Notes under the pieces: generated by a model
Database searches by the model: none
The model's input: the letters and a program-made list of their open reading frames with translations, nothing else
What the model was told of the DNA's origin: nothing
Part shown: positions 28,655 to 39,270 of the stretch, piece by piece
How positions within the stretch are numbered: the stretch's first letter is position 1
Layout of the letters: each line of letters starts with the position of its first letter
Program-made: the position numbers and the translations under genes
NCBI GenBank assembly: GCA_016793115.1
Contig: JAEUIN010000074.1
Span: 1 to 64,000 of the forward strand
Origin: Planctomycetaceae bacterium
GTDB taxonomy: Bacteria > Planctomycetota > Planctomycetia > Pirellulales > PNKZ01
Direction of reading: 5' to 3'
Length of the DNA stretch: 64,000 nt

Positions 28655-30031
28655 CTAGGAGCCGCTGCGATTCACCGTCGTCTCGGTTTCGCATTCGACG
28701 GCGGCGATCATTGCCTCGCCCGAGTCGGCGGACGCTTCCGCGGCCGCTTCGAGACTGATGCTTGCCGCGGTGGCCGGTGCGACCTGGTGCGAGCCGACGC
28801 GGCCTGCGAGCCAGAGCGTGGTCAACGTCGCCACGGCGGCGATCCAACCGACGATGCCGAAGTGTTCGAGTCGGCCGTCGGCGGATTCGGCGATGATTGC
28901 GCCGCCGAGCGATGCGCCGAGTCCGCTCGCGATATGCTGGATCGAGGAATTGGCGCTCATAAAGCCGCCGCGGCGGCGCGGCTCGACGCTCCCGGTGATC
29001 ATCGCCATCGCGGCGATCATACGACCGACGTTGCTCACCATCAGCGAGCCGAACAACACGACGGCCACCAAAGAAGGAACCGGCGGCAGGTGCGTGATCA
29101 GCAGTAAAAACAACGCCGACAGCGGAGCGATGATCCGGTACATCCGCAGTTTGCCGTAGCGGTCGGCGAGCTTGCCGATGATCGGCGACGCGACGAGCGA
29201 CAACACCCCGCCCGCGATGTAGATCAGCGGCAACTCTTGCTCGGTCATGCCGACGTTGGCGACGAAATACGTGCTGATGTAAGGGAACACCGTGAAGCCG
29301 CCGACGGTCAGCGCAATCGTCAAAGCAAACGCGCGCAGGTGAGTCGCGTCGACGAACATCCCTAGCGCCGCTTGCAGCGGGTTGCCGCCCGGCCGGTGCA
29401 CGTGAGCGGCCAGCGGCGGCATGGCGTAGGGAGTCAGTAAGAGCGTCGGCACACCGCCCAGGGCGAGCACGACAAACGGCACGTGCCAGCCGTAATTGGT
29501 TCCTAAAAACAGCCCGAACGGCACTCCGGCGATCGACGCCAAGGCGAAGCCCGACATGAGCGAACCGGTGGCGCGGCCGCGGCGTTCCTCCGGAAAGACG
29601 TCGCCGACGATCGTCATCGAAAGTCCGCCGAGAATGCCGCCGAAGGCCCCGGTCGCCACGCGTGCGGCGACCAGTGTGAGATACGTCGGCGCGACGGCGC
29701 ACAGCAGCGTGCCGAGCAAAAAGCCGGCGTAGAGCACCATGAACGTCGTGCGTCGCGGAAACCGATCGACGATCGCCGACGCGACAAAGCCTGCCGCCCC
29801 GGCCGCAAACGTGTACGACGACACGATCCAACTGAACTCCGCCGGGTCGATCGACAACGTCCGCATCAATTGCGGGCCCAGCGGCATAACGATCATGAAG
29901 TCGACGATCGTCGCGAATTGGACCGCTGCAAGAATAAACAGCACCAATTGCTCGCGCCGCCGATCGAAGGCGGGCCCGCCCGGCCCGTGCCCGGCGGAAG
30001 TTTGCGAATGGTCGTCGATGAGCGATTCCAT
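28655..30031 (-). CDS. MFS transporter (DHA1/AraJ-like exporter)
   Basis: A 458-residue permease with about twelve membrane helices. The motif A loop reads VDRFPRRTT in the first half and GKLADRYGKLRMY in the second; LVAARVATGAFGGILGG marks helix 4. This resembles drug/arabinose-efflux-type MFS proteins more than sugar importers. The ATG at 30031 has AGG at 7 bases; a GTG at 30058 is in frame but adds only a polar tail. The C-terminal extension is Ala/Glu-rich. Substrate unknown. Confidence 0.88.
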   Translation of the reverse strand: MESLIDDHSQTSAGHGPGGPAFDRRREQLVLFILAAVQFATIVDFMIVMPLGPQLMRTLSIDPAEFSWIVSSYTFAAGAAGFVASAIVDRFPRRTTFMVLYAGFLLGTLLCAVAPTYLTLVAARVATGAFGGILGGLSMTIVGDVFPEERRGRATGSLMSGFALASIAGVPFGLFLGTNYGWHVPFVVLALGGVPTLLLTPYAMPPLAAHVHRPGGNPLQAALGMFVDATHLRAFALTIALTVGGFTVFPYISTYFVANVGMTEQELPLIYIAGGVLSLVASPIIGKLADRYGKLRMYRIIAPLSALFLLLITHLPPVPSLVAVVLFGSLMVSNVGRMIAAMAMITGSVEPRRRGGFMSANSSIQHIASGLGASLGGAIIAESADGRLEHFGIVGWIAAVATLTTLWLAGRVGSHQVAPATAASISLEAAAEASADSGEAMIAAVECETETTVNRSGS

Positions 30032-30220
30032 GCCGTGGCCTGTTCCAGTCGGTCGCACACTTCGTTACGCTTCACCAAGACGGTCGTCGCGGCGATTGAG
30101 TTCGGTCTCGGAAGCGATAAGAAGCGATGCTCGAACTGCCGCAATCATCGCCGGCAAGGAGGATACGGCAATTCCCTGACTAGAGGAGGGGGCATACACG
30201 CTCGGCCGAAATTATCGCCG

Positions 30221-30784
30221 TCACGACATTCCGACCGCTTCGGCCACCTTAGAGAATAGTCCCTTGTTTTGTTCGGCCAATTCGTCCTCGTCGGGTTCGC
30301 GCGCCGCCTTGGCGTTGAGATCCGCCGCCAGCTTGGTGAGCTTCTTGTCGGTCGCCTCCTCCTCGCGCAACGTCGTGGCTAACAGGCCGGCGATTTGTTT
30401 GTGGCCGAGCGTTTTGGCCCAGGCGATCAGCGTTCCGTAGGTGGCGATTTCGTAATGCTCGACTTTTTGGGCCGCGGCGATCAGTCCGGCGTCGAGCACG
30501 CCTTCGGCCGCGTCCTCGTTCATCAGCTCCGAGCCTTCTTCGACAAGCCCGGTCATCGCTTCGCACTTCTTGCCGCGCGCGGCTTTACCGAGCTGCGCAA
30601 AGACTTTTTCGATGCGCTCGATCTGGCGTTCTGTTTCGCGCAAATGGCTTTCGAACGCCTTACGCAGTTTGGCGCTGCTTGCCGACTTCGCCATTTTCGG
30701 CAACGCCTTGGTGAGCCGCTTTTCGGCGTCGTAAATGTCTTTGAGCTCGTCAAGAAATAAGTCTTCAAGGGTCAGCATGGTCAT
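30221..30784 (-). CDS. Ferritin-like DUF892 (YciE/YciF-type) protein
   Basis: A 187-residue all-helical protein: LEDLFLDELKDIYDAEKRLTKALPKMAKSA is the DUF892 hallmark, with QKVEHYEIATYGTL and TLREEEATDKKL supplying the Glu/His residues expected of a ferritin-like two-metal site. The family is induced by osmotic or general stress in enterobacteria; its reaction is not settled. GGAG lies 9 bases before the ATG at 30784; a second ATG two codons later is possible. Stands alone. Confidence 0.9.
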   Translation of the reverse strand: MTMLTLEDLFLDELKDIYDAEKRLTKALPKMAKSASSAKLRKAFESHLRETERQIERIEKVFAQLGKAARGKKCEAMTGLVEEGSELMNEDAAEGVLDAGLIAAAQKVEHYEIATYGTLIAWAKTLGHKQIAGLLATTLREEEATDKKLTKLAADLNAKAAREPDEDELAEQNKGLFSKVAEAVGMS

Positions 30785-32401
<1,617 letters not shown>

Positions 32402-32651
32402 CGCCCGCAGCGCGAGGCCAAAAACGACCGTCGCGACAACAGTCGACCTGTTCGGTCTGCGAAGGCCGCTCAAGCCGTACGACCGGCGCAGGTTGCTCGT
32501 TTCGCCTTAGTCGCAGCGCCAAACGAGTCGGTTTCGCGTTGAAAGTGCCTCACGCCGAATCACCATCAATAAAAGGGGGGACGTGAACTCTGCTTAGTGG
32601 TTCGGCTTTGCGTAAGTCGGCCCCGTCGACCCCGGGGGATTTTCACGAAAA

Positions 32652-34799
32652 ATGCCGGAAAGTAGGCTCGCCGGCGACCGAGCATTTCGCATGCGCGATG
32701 ATTTCCAACGTTGGATCGGATTGCCGCTTCGCGGCTTGGCACCGAATCGAATTGCCGCCTGGACCATCATCCTCGCGACGGCGCTGGAAACGGTGCTGCT
32801 GACCCTGGTGCCGGGCCATATCTTTGAATGCCCCGGACCGACGCGGATCCAGGTACCGCTCTATCTCTTCGGGTTTTGGTACGTCACCGTGTGGGCCGTT
32901 TGGTGGCTGACCGCTGCCGTCTCGCGACGGACTGCCGAACCCTCGCTCTTGCGCAAGATCGCCTCCACGGTTCTGTACGTCGCCGTACTCGGCGGCCTTC
33001 TGTTACACGCGGCGGGCTGGGCCATGTATTTGAGCACCGGTCAGTTCGGCACGGTCGATGCGCTCGAATTCATGCTGCGGAACTCCGGTGAATCGTGGAT
33101 GGTGGAATACCTGTGGCAATCCGAAAAGTGGTACGTCTTCGGCGCCGTCGCCTCCACGGCGGCCGTCGCGCTCTTGTTGCCTTACTACTTGAGGCGACTG
33201 CGCGATGGTCGGTGGAACGAGTCGCGCTCACTCACTCCGCGCCGAACCCGTCTCCTGCGGCTCAGCGCCTGTTTGTTGCTCGTCATTGCTTGGTCGACCG
33301 TCGGTGAAGTTCGTCGAGCCGATTCCAGCGTCATCCGTCGCGGACAGTGGAACGACGCCCTCCAGCGACGCTTAAGCCCCGCGGTCAGCTTGGCTTTGAG
33401 CACCGTGCGCCGGACCCTTTCGGAACCGATCGAGCCGGCGCTGGACGAACGGCGCTTGACGCCGCGCACCGTCACCGCGGCATCGGTCGCGGTTGCGACG
33501 CCCAAGCCGGCTTCGGTCATCTTCGTGGCGATCGAATCGCTCCGGCACGACGTCGTCAACTTGCTGCATCAAGACCGCGAAGTGACGCCGAATCTCAATC
33601 GACTTGCGAAACAAGGTGTGCATTTCACGCGTGCTTACACGCAAAGCACGCATTCCGATTACGCCGACGTTTGCATCGTTTCGTCGCTCTACCCGCTCCG
33701 GAAGACACGGCATCACTACTACTCGGCGAACGATCCGTGGCCGAAGACGCTGGTCTACGATCTGCTGAAGCCGCTCGGTTACTCGACGGCCATTTTCTCG
33801 TCGCAGAACGAAAAATGGGGCTGCATGGACCAGTTTTTCGCTTCGCCGAATCTCGACGTTTACCACGACGCGGAGCAAGGCGCGGCCCACACGCGCATCG
33901 ACATGCGCGATAGCGGGTTCGCCCGCGAAGTTGCCAGCGGAGCGCTTCGCAGCGGCACGCTCGACGATTCCTACACGACGGATCGTGCGATCGAGTGGAT
34001 TGAATCTCAGGTTCGCGCCGATCGGCCGTTCTTCTTGAACATGAACTTCCAAAGTTCGCACTTTCCCTACACGATGGCGCCGGACGTTCCGCGCCCGTTT
34101 CAGCCTGCGGACATGGATTTCGACGCCGGGTTTCTGTACTACCCTCAGGAAAAAATTCCGGTCGTCCGCAACGCGTACTACAATGCGGTGCACGAGTGCG
34201 ACCGGCAACTCGGGCGTCTTGTCGACACGCTCGCCAAGTCGGGCGCATTGGACGACACGATTCTCGTCGTCATGGGGGAAAACGGCGAATCGTTCTACGA
34301 GAACGGCGTCGTTTCGCATGCCGGTCGACCGGCGGAGCCGACGATTCACGTGGCTCTCGTCATGCATTCTCCTCGGCTTTTAAAACCGCAGGTGGAAGAC
34401 TATCCGACCGAACTGGTCGACGTGGCGCCGACCGTGCTCAGCTTGTTGCAGCAACCAAGCCATCCCAACTTTCAAGGTCGGAATGTCTGCGCCGAAGATC
34501 GTCCCGCCGTCGAAGATCGGCTCCTCTTTTTCCACGTCGAGAATCCCGTGGCGCGGTGCGATGCGCTGCTCTATCAGGGTCGCTGGAAGCTGATTCGCGA
34601 CCGCAATCGCAACGTTGATGAACTCTTCGACTTGTCGAACGACCCGACCGAGAGCCGGAATCTGCTGGCGGCGGAAACGAAGCTGGCCGCCAAACTCTCG
34701 GCCGCGCTCACCGAGTGGCGGCGCGGGCAACTGGCCTACTACCACTATCCGCAGTACTTCTTGCGTTACTATCCGCCGCCGCCGCCGATAGTTCAGTAA
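32652..34799 (+). CDS. LtaS-like membrane sulfatase/phosphotransferase
   Basis: A 715-residue protein. About five membrane helices lie in the first ~230 residues, then an extracytoplasmic alkaline-phosphatase-like sulfatase domain. Visible active-site elements: first metal ligand in FVAIESLRHD, nucleophile region STHSDYADVCIVSSLYPLR (Ser or Thr), the late metal motif MGENGES and H in VVSHAGRP. The late motif is usually D-H or D-N; here it is E-N. The layout is that of LtaS/OpgB-type enzymes acting on lipid-linked substrates, not of secreted arylsulfatases. ATG at 32652 is used; 32691 is an alternative. The proline-rich tail ends PPPPPIVQ. Confidence 0.87.
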   Translation: MPESRLAGDRAFRMRDDFQRWIGLPLRGLAPNRIAAWTIILATALETVLLTLVPGHIFECPGPTRIQVPLYLFGFWYVTVWAVWWLTAAVSRRTAEPSLLRKIASTVLYVAVLGGLLLHAAGWAMYLSTGQFGTVDALEFMLRNSGESWMVEYLWQSEKWYVFGAVASTAAVALLLPYYLRRLRDGRWNESRSLTPRRTRLLRLSACLLLVIAWSTVGEVRRADSSVIRRGQWNDALQRRLSPAVSLALSTVRRTLSEPIEPALDERRLTPRTVTAASVAVATPKPASVIFVAIESLRHDVVNLLHQDREVTPNLNRLAKQGVHFTRAYTQSTHSDYADVCIVSSLYPLRKTRHHYYSANDPWPKTLVYDLLKPLGYSTAIFSSQNEKWGCMDQFFASPNLDVYHDAEQGAAHTRIDMRDSGFAREVASGALRSGTLDDSYTTDRAIEWIESQVRADRPFFLNMNFQSSHFPYTMAPDVPRPFQPADMDFDAGFLYYPQEKIPVVRNAYYNAVHECDRQLGRLVDTLAKSGALDDTILVVMGENGESFYENGVVSHAGRPAEPTIHVALVMHSPRLLKPQVEDYPTELVDVAPTVLSLLQQPSHPNFQGRNVCAEDRPAVEDRLLFFHVENPVARCDALLYQGRWKLIRDRNRNVDELFDLSNDPTESRNLLAAETKLAAKLSAALTEWRRGQLAYYHYPQYFLRYYPPPPPIVQ

Positions 34800-34805
34800 G
34801 GCCGT

Positions 34806-34824
34806 GCTACAAAGACGATGTAGC
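34806..34824. terminator. Short hairpin between the sulfatase and tRNA-Arg
   Basis: GCTACA (34806-34811) pairs with TGTAGC (34819-34824) around a seven-base loop, placed between the sulfatase stop and the 3' end of the convergent tRNA. No T-run on either side, so terminator function is only a guess. Confidence 0.3.
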
Positions 34825-34828
34825 GAAA

Positions 34829-34902
<74 letters not shown>

Positions 34903-34938
34903 CCTTCGTTCGGCCGGGACCGACGAGTGGAAACCACT

Positions 34939-34966
34939 AAATTATCAAACTTTTCGCCGCAGACAA
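34939..34966 (-). promoter_or_regulatory. Candidate promoter of tRNA-Arg
   Basis: On the minus strand TTGTCT (34961-34966) and TAATTT (34939-34944) are 16 bases apart, with an extended TG one base before the -10. Predicted start is about 30 bases before the tRNA, in an AT-rich pocket. Confidence 0.35.
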
Positions 34967-35085
34967 GCCCATTGCGATCCGAACCTGCCGTCCATTTCGC
35001 TTGTCGCCGTGGGCGTGGCTCTTGATAATGACCCGCTTGTTTCGGTCCTGGTTCGGGCCGACTTATTCGGAAGGCGGCCAATCGG

Positions 35086-35994
35086 GTGCTCCCCTATCTC
35101 TGGATGTTGTTCAGCGCCGCGGCCTTTACCGGCATGTCGGAACTGGCCCACGCTCTCAACGGGCGTTGCCATTGGATGGTCGTCGCGCTGGCGCGCACCT
35201 CGCTCGCCCTGGTTTTCACCTTCTCGCTCGCGCGGGCTCGCGGCATCCAACTCGTGTTCTTGCGCCCGCGCACGCTTTGGCTGCGTAGTCTCGCCGGCAG
35301 CGTGAGCTTGTTGTGTACGTTCTACGCTTTCAAACAGCTCCCGGCTTCCGACGTCGTCGCGATCACGAACATGTTCCCGATTTGGGTCGCCCTCCTTTCG
35401 TGGCCGATCCTTCGCGAGCGCCCCGGCCCCGAGGTCTGGCTGGCCGTGCTGTCGAGCGTCGCCGGGGCCATGCTGATCAACCAGCCGCATTTGGGCGCCG
35501 ACGTGGCGACGACGGATCGTCTCGGCGGCAGTCTCGCCGCGACGGTCAGCTCGGTGCTCAGCGCCGTCGTCGTGATTGGGCTCAACTTGCTGCAAAACGT
35601 TCCTTCACAGGCGATCGTCGTCCACTTTTCCGGCGTCGCCACGGTGTTCTGTTTGGCCGCACTCCCAATGAGCGGGGCGAGCGCCCAAGACGCCTTCGGG
35701 CTCAGCCTTTCGACCTACCTGCTCTTGGCGGCGATGGGGCTTTCCGCGACCGTGGGGCAAATCTTTTTGACGAAGGCGTTTGCGGCCGGCACCGCCTCAA
35801 AAGTGGCCGTCGTCGCGTTAAGCCAAGTCGTCTTTTGCTTCGTCTTTGAACTCATCGTCGGTTGGCGACGCTTTCAATCGTCGTCGCTGATAGGCATGAT
35901 ATTGATCATCGGCCCGACCGCTTGGATGTTGCTGCGCCGGAGCTTGGCGCATGCCGCCCGAGTTCCCGCCGGGCCGGCCGACGGCATGGAATAG
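35086..35994 (+). CDS. EamA/DMT-superfamily transporter
   Basis: A 302-residue protein with ten membrane helices in two EamA repeats. The first repeat contains FYAFKQLPASDVVAITNMFPIWVALLSWPILRER, typical of the family; the second has MGLSATVGQIFLTKAFAAGTASKVAVVALSQVVF. It starts with GTG at 35086, preceded by GGAAGGCGG. Substrate unknown; members export amino acids or nucleotides-related metabolites. Followed 29 bases later by the AlgH gene on the same strand. Confidence 0.88.
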   Translation: MLPYLWMLFSAAAFTGMSELAHALNGRCHWMVVALARTSLALVFTFSLARARGIQLVFLRPRTLWLRSLAGSVSLLCTFYAFKQLPASDVVAITNMFPIWVALLSWPILRERPGPEVWLAVLSSVAGAMLINQPHLGADVATTDRLGGSLAATVSSVLSAVVVIGLNLLQNVPSQAIVVHFSGVATVFCLAALPMSGASAQDAFGLSLSTYLLLAAMGLSATVGQIFLTKAFAAGTASKVAVVALSQVVFCFVFELIVGWRRFQSSSLIGMILIIGPTAWMLLRRSLAHAARVPAGPADGME

Positions 35995-36023
35995 CCCGCC
36001 GCGTCGTCTTCGCATCGCCCTTC

Positions 36024-36587
36024 ATGACGCCAAACATGGAATCGCTTCAAGGCCATCTGCTGGTCGCCTCCACGGCGCTACGCGATCCAAATTTCTTTCA
36101 TGCCGTCGTGCTGTTGGTGCGGCACAGCGACGAGGGTGCGATGGGCGTCATTCTCAATCGCCCGCTCGAAGTTCGCTTGCGGGAAGTCTGGAAGCAAGTG
36201 GCCGACGTCGAGTGTCGCCGTAACGACCTCATCCACCTCGGCGGCCCATGCGAAGGTCCGCTCATGGCCGTGCACGACAATCCCGTGCTCGGCGAATCGG
36301 AAGCGCCCGCGGGAGTGTACTTTTGCACCGACCGCGGTTCGCTCGAACAACTCGCGGCCGACGTGGAATGCCAAGTCCGCTTTTTTGCAGGCTTTTCCGG
36401 ATGGGGACCGGGGCAACTCGAAGGAGAACTCGCCGAGGGCTCGTGGCTCACGTTGCCGGCCGCGGCGGCGCACGTGTTCGCCGCCGAGGTTGACCTGTGG
36501 GATCGCGTGACGCGCGAAATCTCGGGCCGCAAAATTCTCGACGCGCTCGGCATTCGCGAAGTGCCGCCGGATCTGCGGGCGAATTGA
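36024..36587 (+). CDS. YqgE/AlgH family protein (DUF179)
   Basis: A 187-residue cytoplasmic protein: LQGHLLVASTALRDPNFFHAVVLLVRHSDEGAMGVILNRP is the family start, and GGPCEGPLMAVH, FFAGFSGWGPGQLEGELAEGSW and LW follow in order. Function is not established; AlgH was named from alginate regulation in Pseudomonas. The ATG at 36024 lacks a strong ribosome site; 36036 is an alternative. Probably co-transcribed with the EamA transporter. Confidence 0.92.
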   Translation: MTPNMESLQGHLLVASTALRDPNFFHAVVLLVRHSDEGAMGVILNRPLEVRLREVWKQVADVECRRNDLIHLGGPCEGPLMAVHDNPVLGESEAPAGVYFCTDRGSLEQLAADVECQVRFFAGFSGWGPGQLEGELAEGSWLTLPAAAAHVFAAEVDLWDRVTREISGRKILDALGIREVPPDLRAN

Positions 36588-36697
36588 GAAGAAGCGTGTT
36601 AATCGCCGTCGCGTCGTGCGCCTGGGCTCGCGACTGCGGCGGCGCGAAGCTTTCAGATCGGCCCCGACTCAACCGCAATACGCCCGCAGGACATCAT

Positions 36698-37015
36698 TCA
36701 ATTCTTTCGCCCGGCGTGCGACCTTCCCGTGAGTACTTCTCCGATCATTCGCCAATCGGCAAAGAAGCTCCACAACGGATGCTGAAACACGGTCGGCCGA
36801 TTCCGCTCGAATGCGAAATGACCGATCCAAGCTAAACCGTAGCCGCAAAGCGGCGCGGCCGCGAGCGGTCGCCAATCTTTTAGCACCACCGCCGCGACGA
36901 GGCACACAATCGCCGAAAGTCCGCCGATCGTGTGGAGCAGCCGGTTCATCGACGTGCGGTGAAAAGTCAAGTAATAGCGATAGAACTCGCGGAAATTGCG
37001 ACGCGGCGCGTTCAT
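36698..37015 (-). CDS. Mpo1-like/DUF962 small membrane protein
   Basis: A 105-residue protein with the DUF962 signature: FYRYYLTFHRTSMNRLLHTIGG, two membrane helices, then IGHFAFERNRPTVFQHPLWSFFADWRM. The yeast member Mpo1 is an iron-dependent dioxygenase in fatty-acid alpha-oxidation; the conserved histidines (FHRT, LLHT, IGHF, FQHP) are present here. Bacterial activity is inferred. Last gene of a minus-strand run with the zinc peptidase and glycosyltransferase, 84 bases downstream of the peptidase. Confidence 0.88.
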   Translation of the reverse strand: MNAPRRNFREFYRYYLTFHRTSMNRLLHTIGGLSAIVCLVAAVVLKDWRPLAAAPLCGYGLAWIGHFAFERNRPTVFQHPLWSFFADWRMIGEVLTGRSHAGRKN

Positions 37016-37099
37016 GGCGGAGGTACCTCGTCAGGAGATAGGCCTGCCGAATGCCCACGCAAATTCCGGTCCCAAGTACGGCGAAAAACGCTCGAGCAA

Positions 37100-37936
37100 C
37101 TAACTCGTCTGAGGTCCGGCCAGGGCGAAGAGGTGATCGCAAAGCAGGCGTTCCGCGTCGGGCGTCGCCGCTTTGACGGCTGCGGACAACGGGGCATACA
37201 CCGCTTGCGAACGCAGAGACTGCAAGTACTGTTGCAGGAGCGTACGTCGCTCCGGCGACGTGTGCAGCAGCCACTGCACCCAGGCCCAGCTTTCGGCATA
37301 GTCTTCTTGGCGCATGTCGGCCACGGCGGTCATCGCTTCGAGCCGCGCCATATTCGGCCGCCGCCCTTGCGTCATCAGCAACATGAGCAGTTGCTGCACG
37401 TGCGGCCGATTCACGCCGTTGGTTCCGCGCGGCACCTCGAAGTACTCGGCAATCCCTTCGTCGAGCCACAACGGGATGTTGCGCACGACCGAATGCAGAT
37501 AGCCGTGCGACGTTTCATGCCGTAGGTCTTCCGCCACGCGATCACCCCAAAAGGCGAACACTGCGAGCTTCGTGTCGCTCTCCACGAAGAAGGCTCGCCG
37601 CGAGGGAAACTGCGGATAGTTGCGCCGCATAAAGTCGTCAAACTCTCGTTCGCTCTCAAACAGGTAGACGTGGATCGGCTCGTTCGAGGCGGGCAGCGCG
37701 AGCGCCTGCAGCAGATCGGACCGGAGCACGCGCAATTCCTCGAGCAAGCGATGCTGCGAAGGGAGTTCGAGCGAACTATGGACGATAAGTTGATCGCCTT
37801 CCGGCGTCGCTCGCGCCGGCGGCGGAGTTTCACTACGCCGTACGAGTGCGCACCCCAGCGTCGTCGTTAAGGCGACGAGTGCGCTCCGCCGTGAAACGAG
37901 CCGCACGAGCGCCGCATTGCCTGCCGGCTTCGTCAC
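37100..37936 (-). CDS. Secreted gluzincin-like peptidase (DUF1570-type), possible lipoprotein
   Basis: A 278-residue protein. H140-ETSH-144 is an HExxH zinc motif, followed at 157-166 by WLDEGIAEYF with the third-ligand glutamate, the pattern of DUF1570 and related gluzincins common in planctomycetes. The N-terminus has a twin-arginine-containing n-region (VSRRSALVALTTTLGC) with C29 at a near-lipobox, so export, possibly as a lipoprotein, is likely. Starts with GTG overlapping the glycosyltransferase stop by four bases (GTGA), so translation is coupled. Substrate unknown. Confidence 0.82.
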   Translation of the reverse strand: MTKPAGNAALVRLVSRRSALVALTTTLGCALVRRSETPPPARATPEGDQLIVHSSLELPSQHRLLEELRVLRSDLLQALALPASNEPIHVYLFESEREFDDFMRRNYPQFPSRRAFFVESDTKLAVFAFWGDRVAEDLRHETSHGYLHSVVRNIPLWLDEGIAEYFEVPRGTNGVNRPHVQQLLMLLMTQGRRPNMARLEAMTAVADMRQEDYAESWAWVQWLLHTSPERRTLLQQYLQSLRSQAVYAPLSAAVKAATPDAERLLCDHLFALAGPQTS

Positions 37937-39096
37937 GCACCGTTCTCCGCGGCGATTTCCGCGACTCGACGCCGCCTCGCCGCCGAAGTGCGCTCGCCGG
38001 TCCGACCGTCGTCAAGGAAATACCGTCTCGGAAGCGGTCGCTCGTCGCTTGCGAAGCGGGCTTGCAACACTTCATCGTCCCTCGGTGTCTCGTCGGCGAC
38101 TCGATGATGCCGCTCGACAAGGCGCGTCCAACGCGCGGCCCACGCGCCAAGGGAGTATTCGCTTTCAAGCTTGGCGCGGCCGGCTTCGCCCATACGCCGC
38201 CGCAGCGCGACGTCGCCGGCTAAACGTGCCACGGCTTCGGCCCACTCGTCGGCCGTGCGGGCCAAAAACCCGGTCACGCCGTGTTCGACCATTTCGCGAT
38301 TCATGCCGACCGGATTAGCCACGATCGGCAGGCCCGCCGCCATATACTGCAACACCTTGAGTCCGCACTTGCCGCGGCTCCATTCGTCGTCGGGCAGATA
38401 GCTGACGCCGATATCGGCCTCGGCGATTTCCTGTGCTTCGGTGGCTTGCGACCATTGCCGCGGGACGACGCGCACGCCGTGTAAACGGGGAAACTGATTG
38501 CAGACGACGCGGAGCTCCAAGCCTGGCGACCGCGCGGACGCGGCCTCGAGCAAGGAGTCGGCCAAGTACAAACCAGGCAACGTGCTGTGTTGGCCGATCC
38601 AAACAAGGCGCACGCCTTCGCCGCGACGACGATGTTCGGCGGGCGCATAGGCGTGCGGGTCGACGCAGGTCGGCACGAGGTGCACTTTGTCCCCGCCGAC
38701 GTAGGCCGCGGCCTGTTCGCGGAGATAATCGTTGCCCGCGATCACGGCGTCGGCGGCGTAAATCGTGGCCCAAAACCGGCCGAGCCGCATCCAACTCGCC
38801 GAGCCTTTGCGGCTGTAGCTGTCGCGACAAAAGAGCGCGTCGTCGAAATCGTAGAGCAACACTTTCGACCAGCGGCGCAACCGCTGCAGTTGCCACAGGG
38901 GCAACAATTTGCGCTGCAAGATGACGATGTCGGCCCCGGCGGCTTCGCGCAGTTGCGCGGTCCGTTCAAACGTGTTGGCCGCCAACGGCAACGATTCGAG
39001 CGTCCAGCCGCGCTCGGCGAGCGGGCGACCGAACGCTTCGATGCGGTAGCGGTAGCAAACGTGGTTCGGGCCTTCGGAAAATGCCAAGACCTTCAC
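37933..39096 (-). CDS. Group 1 (GT4-like) glycosyltransferase
   Basis: A 387-residue GT-B enzyme. N-terminal half: YRYRIEAFGRPLAERGW, ADIVILQRKLLPLWQ and the acidic YDFDDALF. C-terminal half: RLVWIGQHSTLPGLY, EIAEADIGVSYLPDDEWSRGKCGLKVLQYMAAGLPIVANPVGMN, which contains the nucleotide-sugar binding region, and GFLA. GTG start at 39096 with GGAGG 7 bases before. Acceptor unknown; the family builds surface glycans. First gene of the operon with the peptidase and Mpo1-like gene. Confidence 0.9.
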   Translation of the reverse strand: MKVLAFSEGPNHVCYRYRIEAFGRPLAERGWTLESLPLAANTFERTAQLREAAGADIVILQRKLLPLWQLQRLRRWSKVLLYDFDDALFCRDSYSRKGSASWMRLGRFWATIYAADAVIAGNDYLREQAAAYVGGDKVHLVPTCVDPHAYAPAEHRRRGEGVRLVWIGQHSTLPGLYLADSLLEAASARSPGLELRVVCNQFPRLHGVRVVPRQWSQATEAQEIAEADIGVSYLPDDEWSRGKCGLKVLQYMAAGLPIVANPVGMNREMVEHGVTGFLARTADEWAEAVARLAGDVALRRRMGEAGRAKLESEYSLGAWAARWTRLVERHHRVADETPRDDEVLQARFASDERPLPRRYFLDDGRTGERTSAARRRRVAEIAAENGA

Positions 39097-39270
39097 TGCG
39101 GTCCTCCATGACCTCGTGCGGCGGGCGGTGCGTCGCTGCGTCGAGCGATGCGGCGAGATTTATAGCAGCAACCGAGCCGCTTCGGTAGTCGAGCCAGAAT
39201 TGCCGGCGGGCCGGCCGATCATTATCGTGCCGGCACAAGTCTGCCGGCATCCGATATACTTGCCATTATC

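Noticed and set aside
27580..28758. Long plus-strand frame opposite the PVC cytochrome gene
   Set aside because: Antisense shadow of a strongly supported gene; composition is typical of the complementary frame in GC-rich DNA.
36669..37469. Minus-strand 266-codon frame over the Mpo1-like gene
   Set aside because: Overlaps two genes with clear family motifs in other frames and is itself Arg/Ala-rich.
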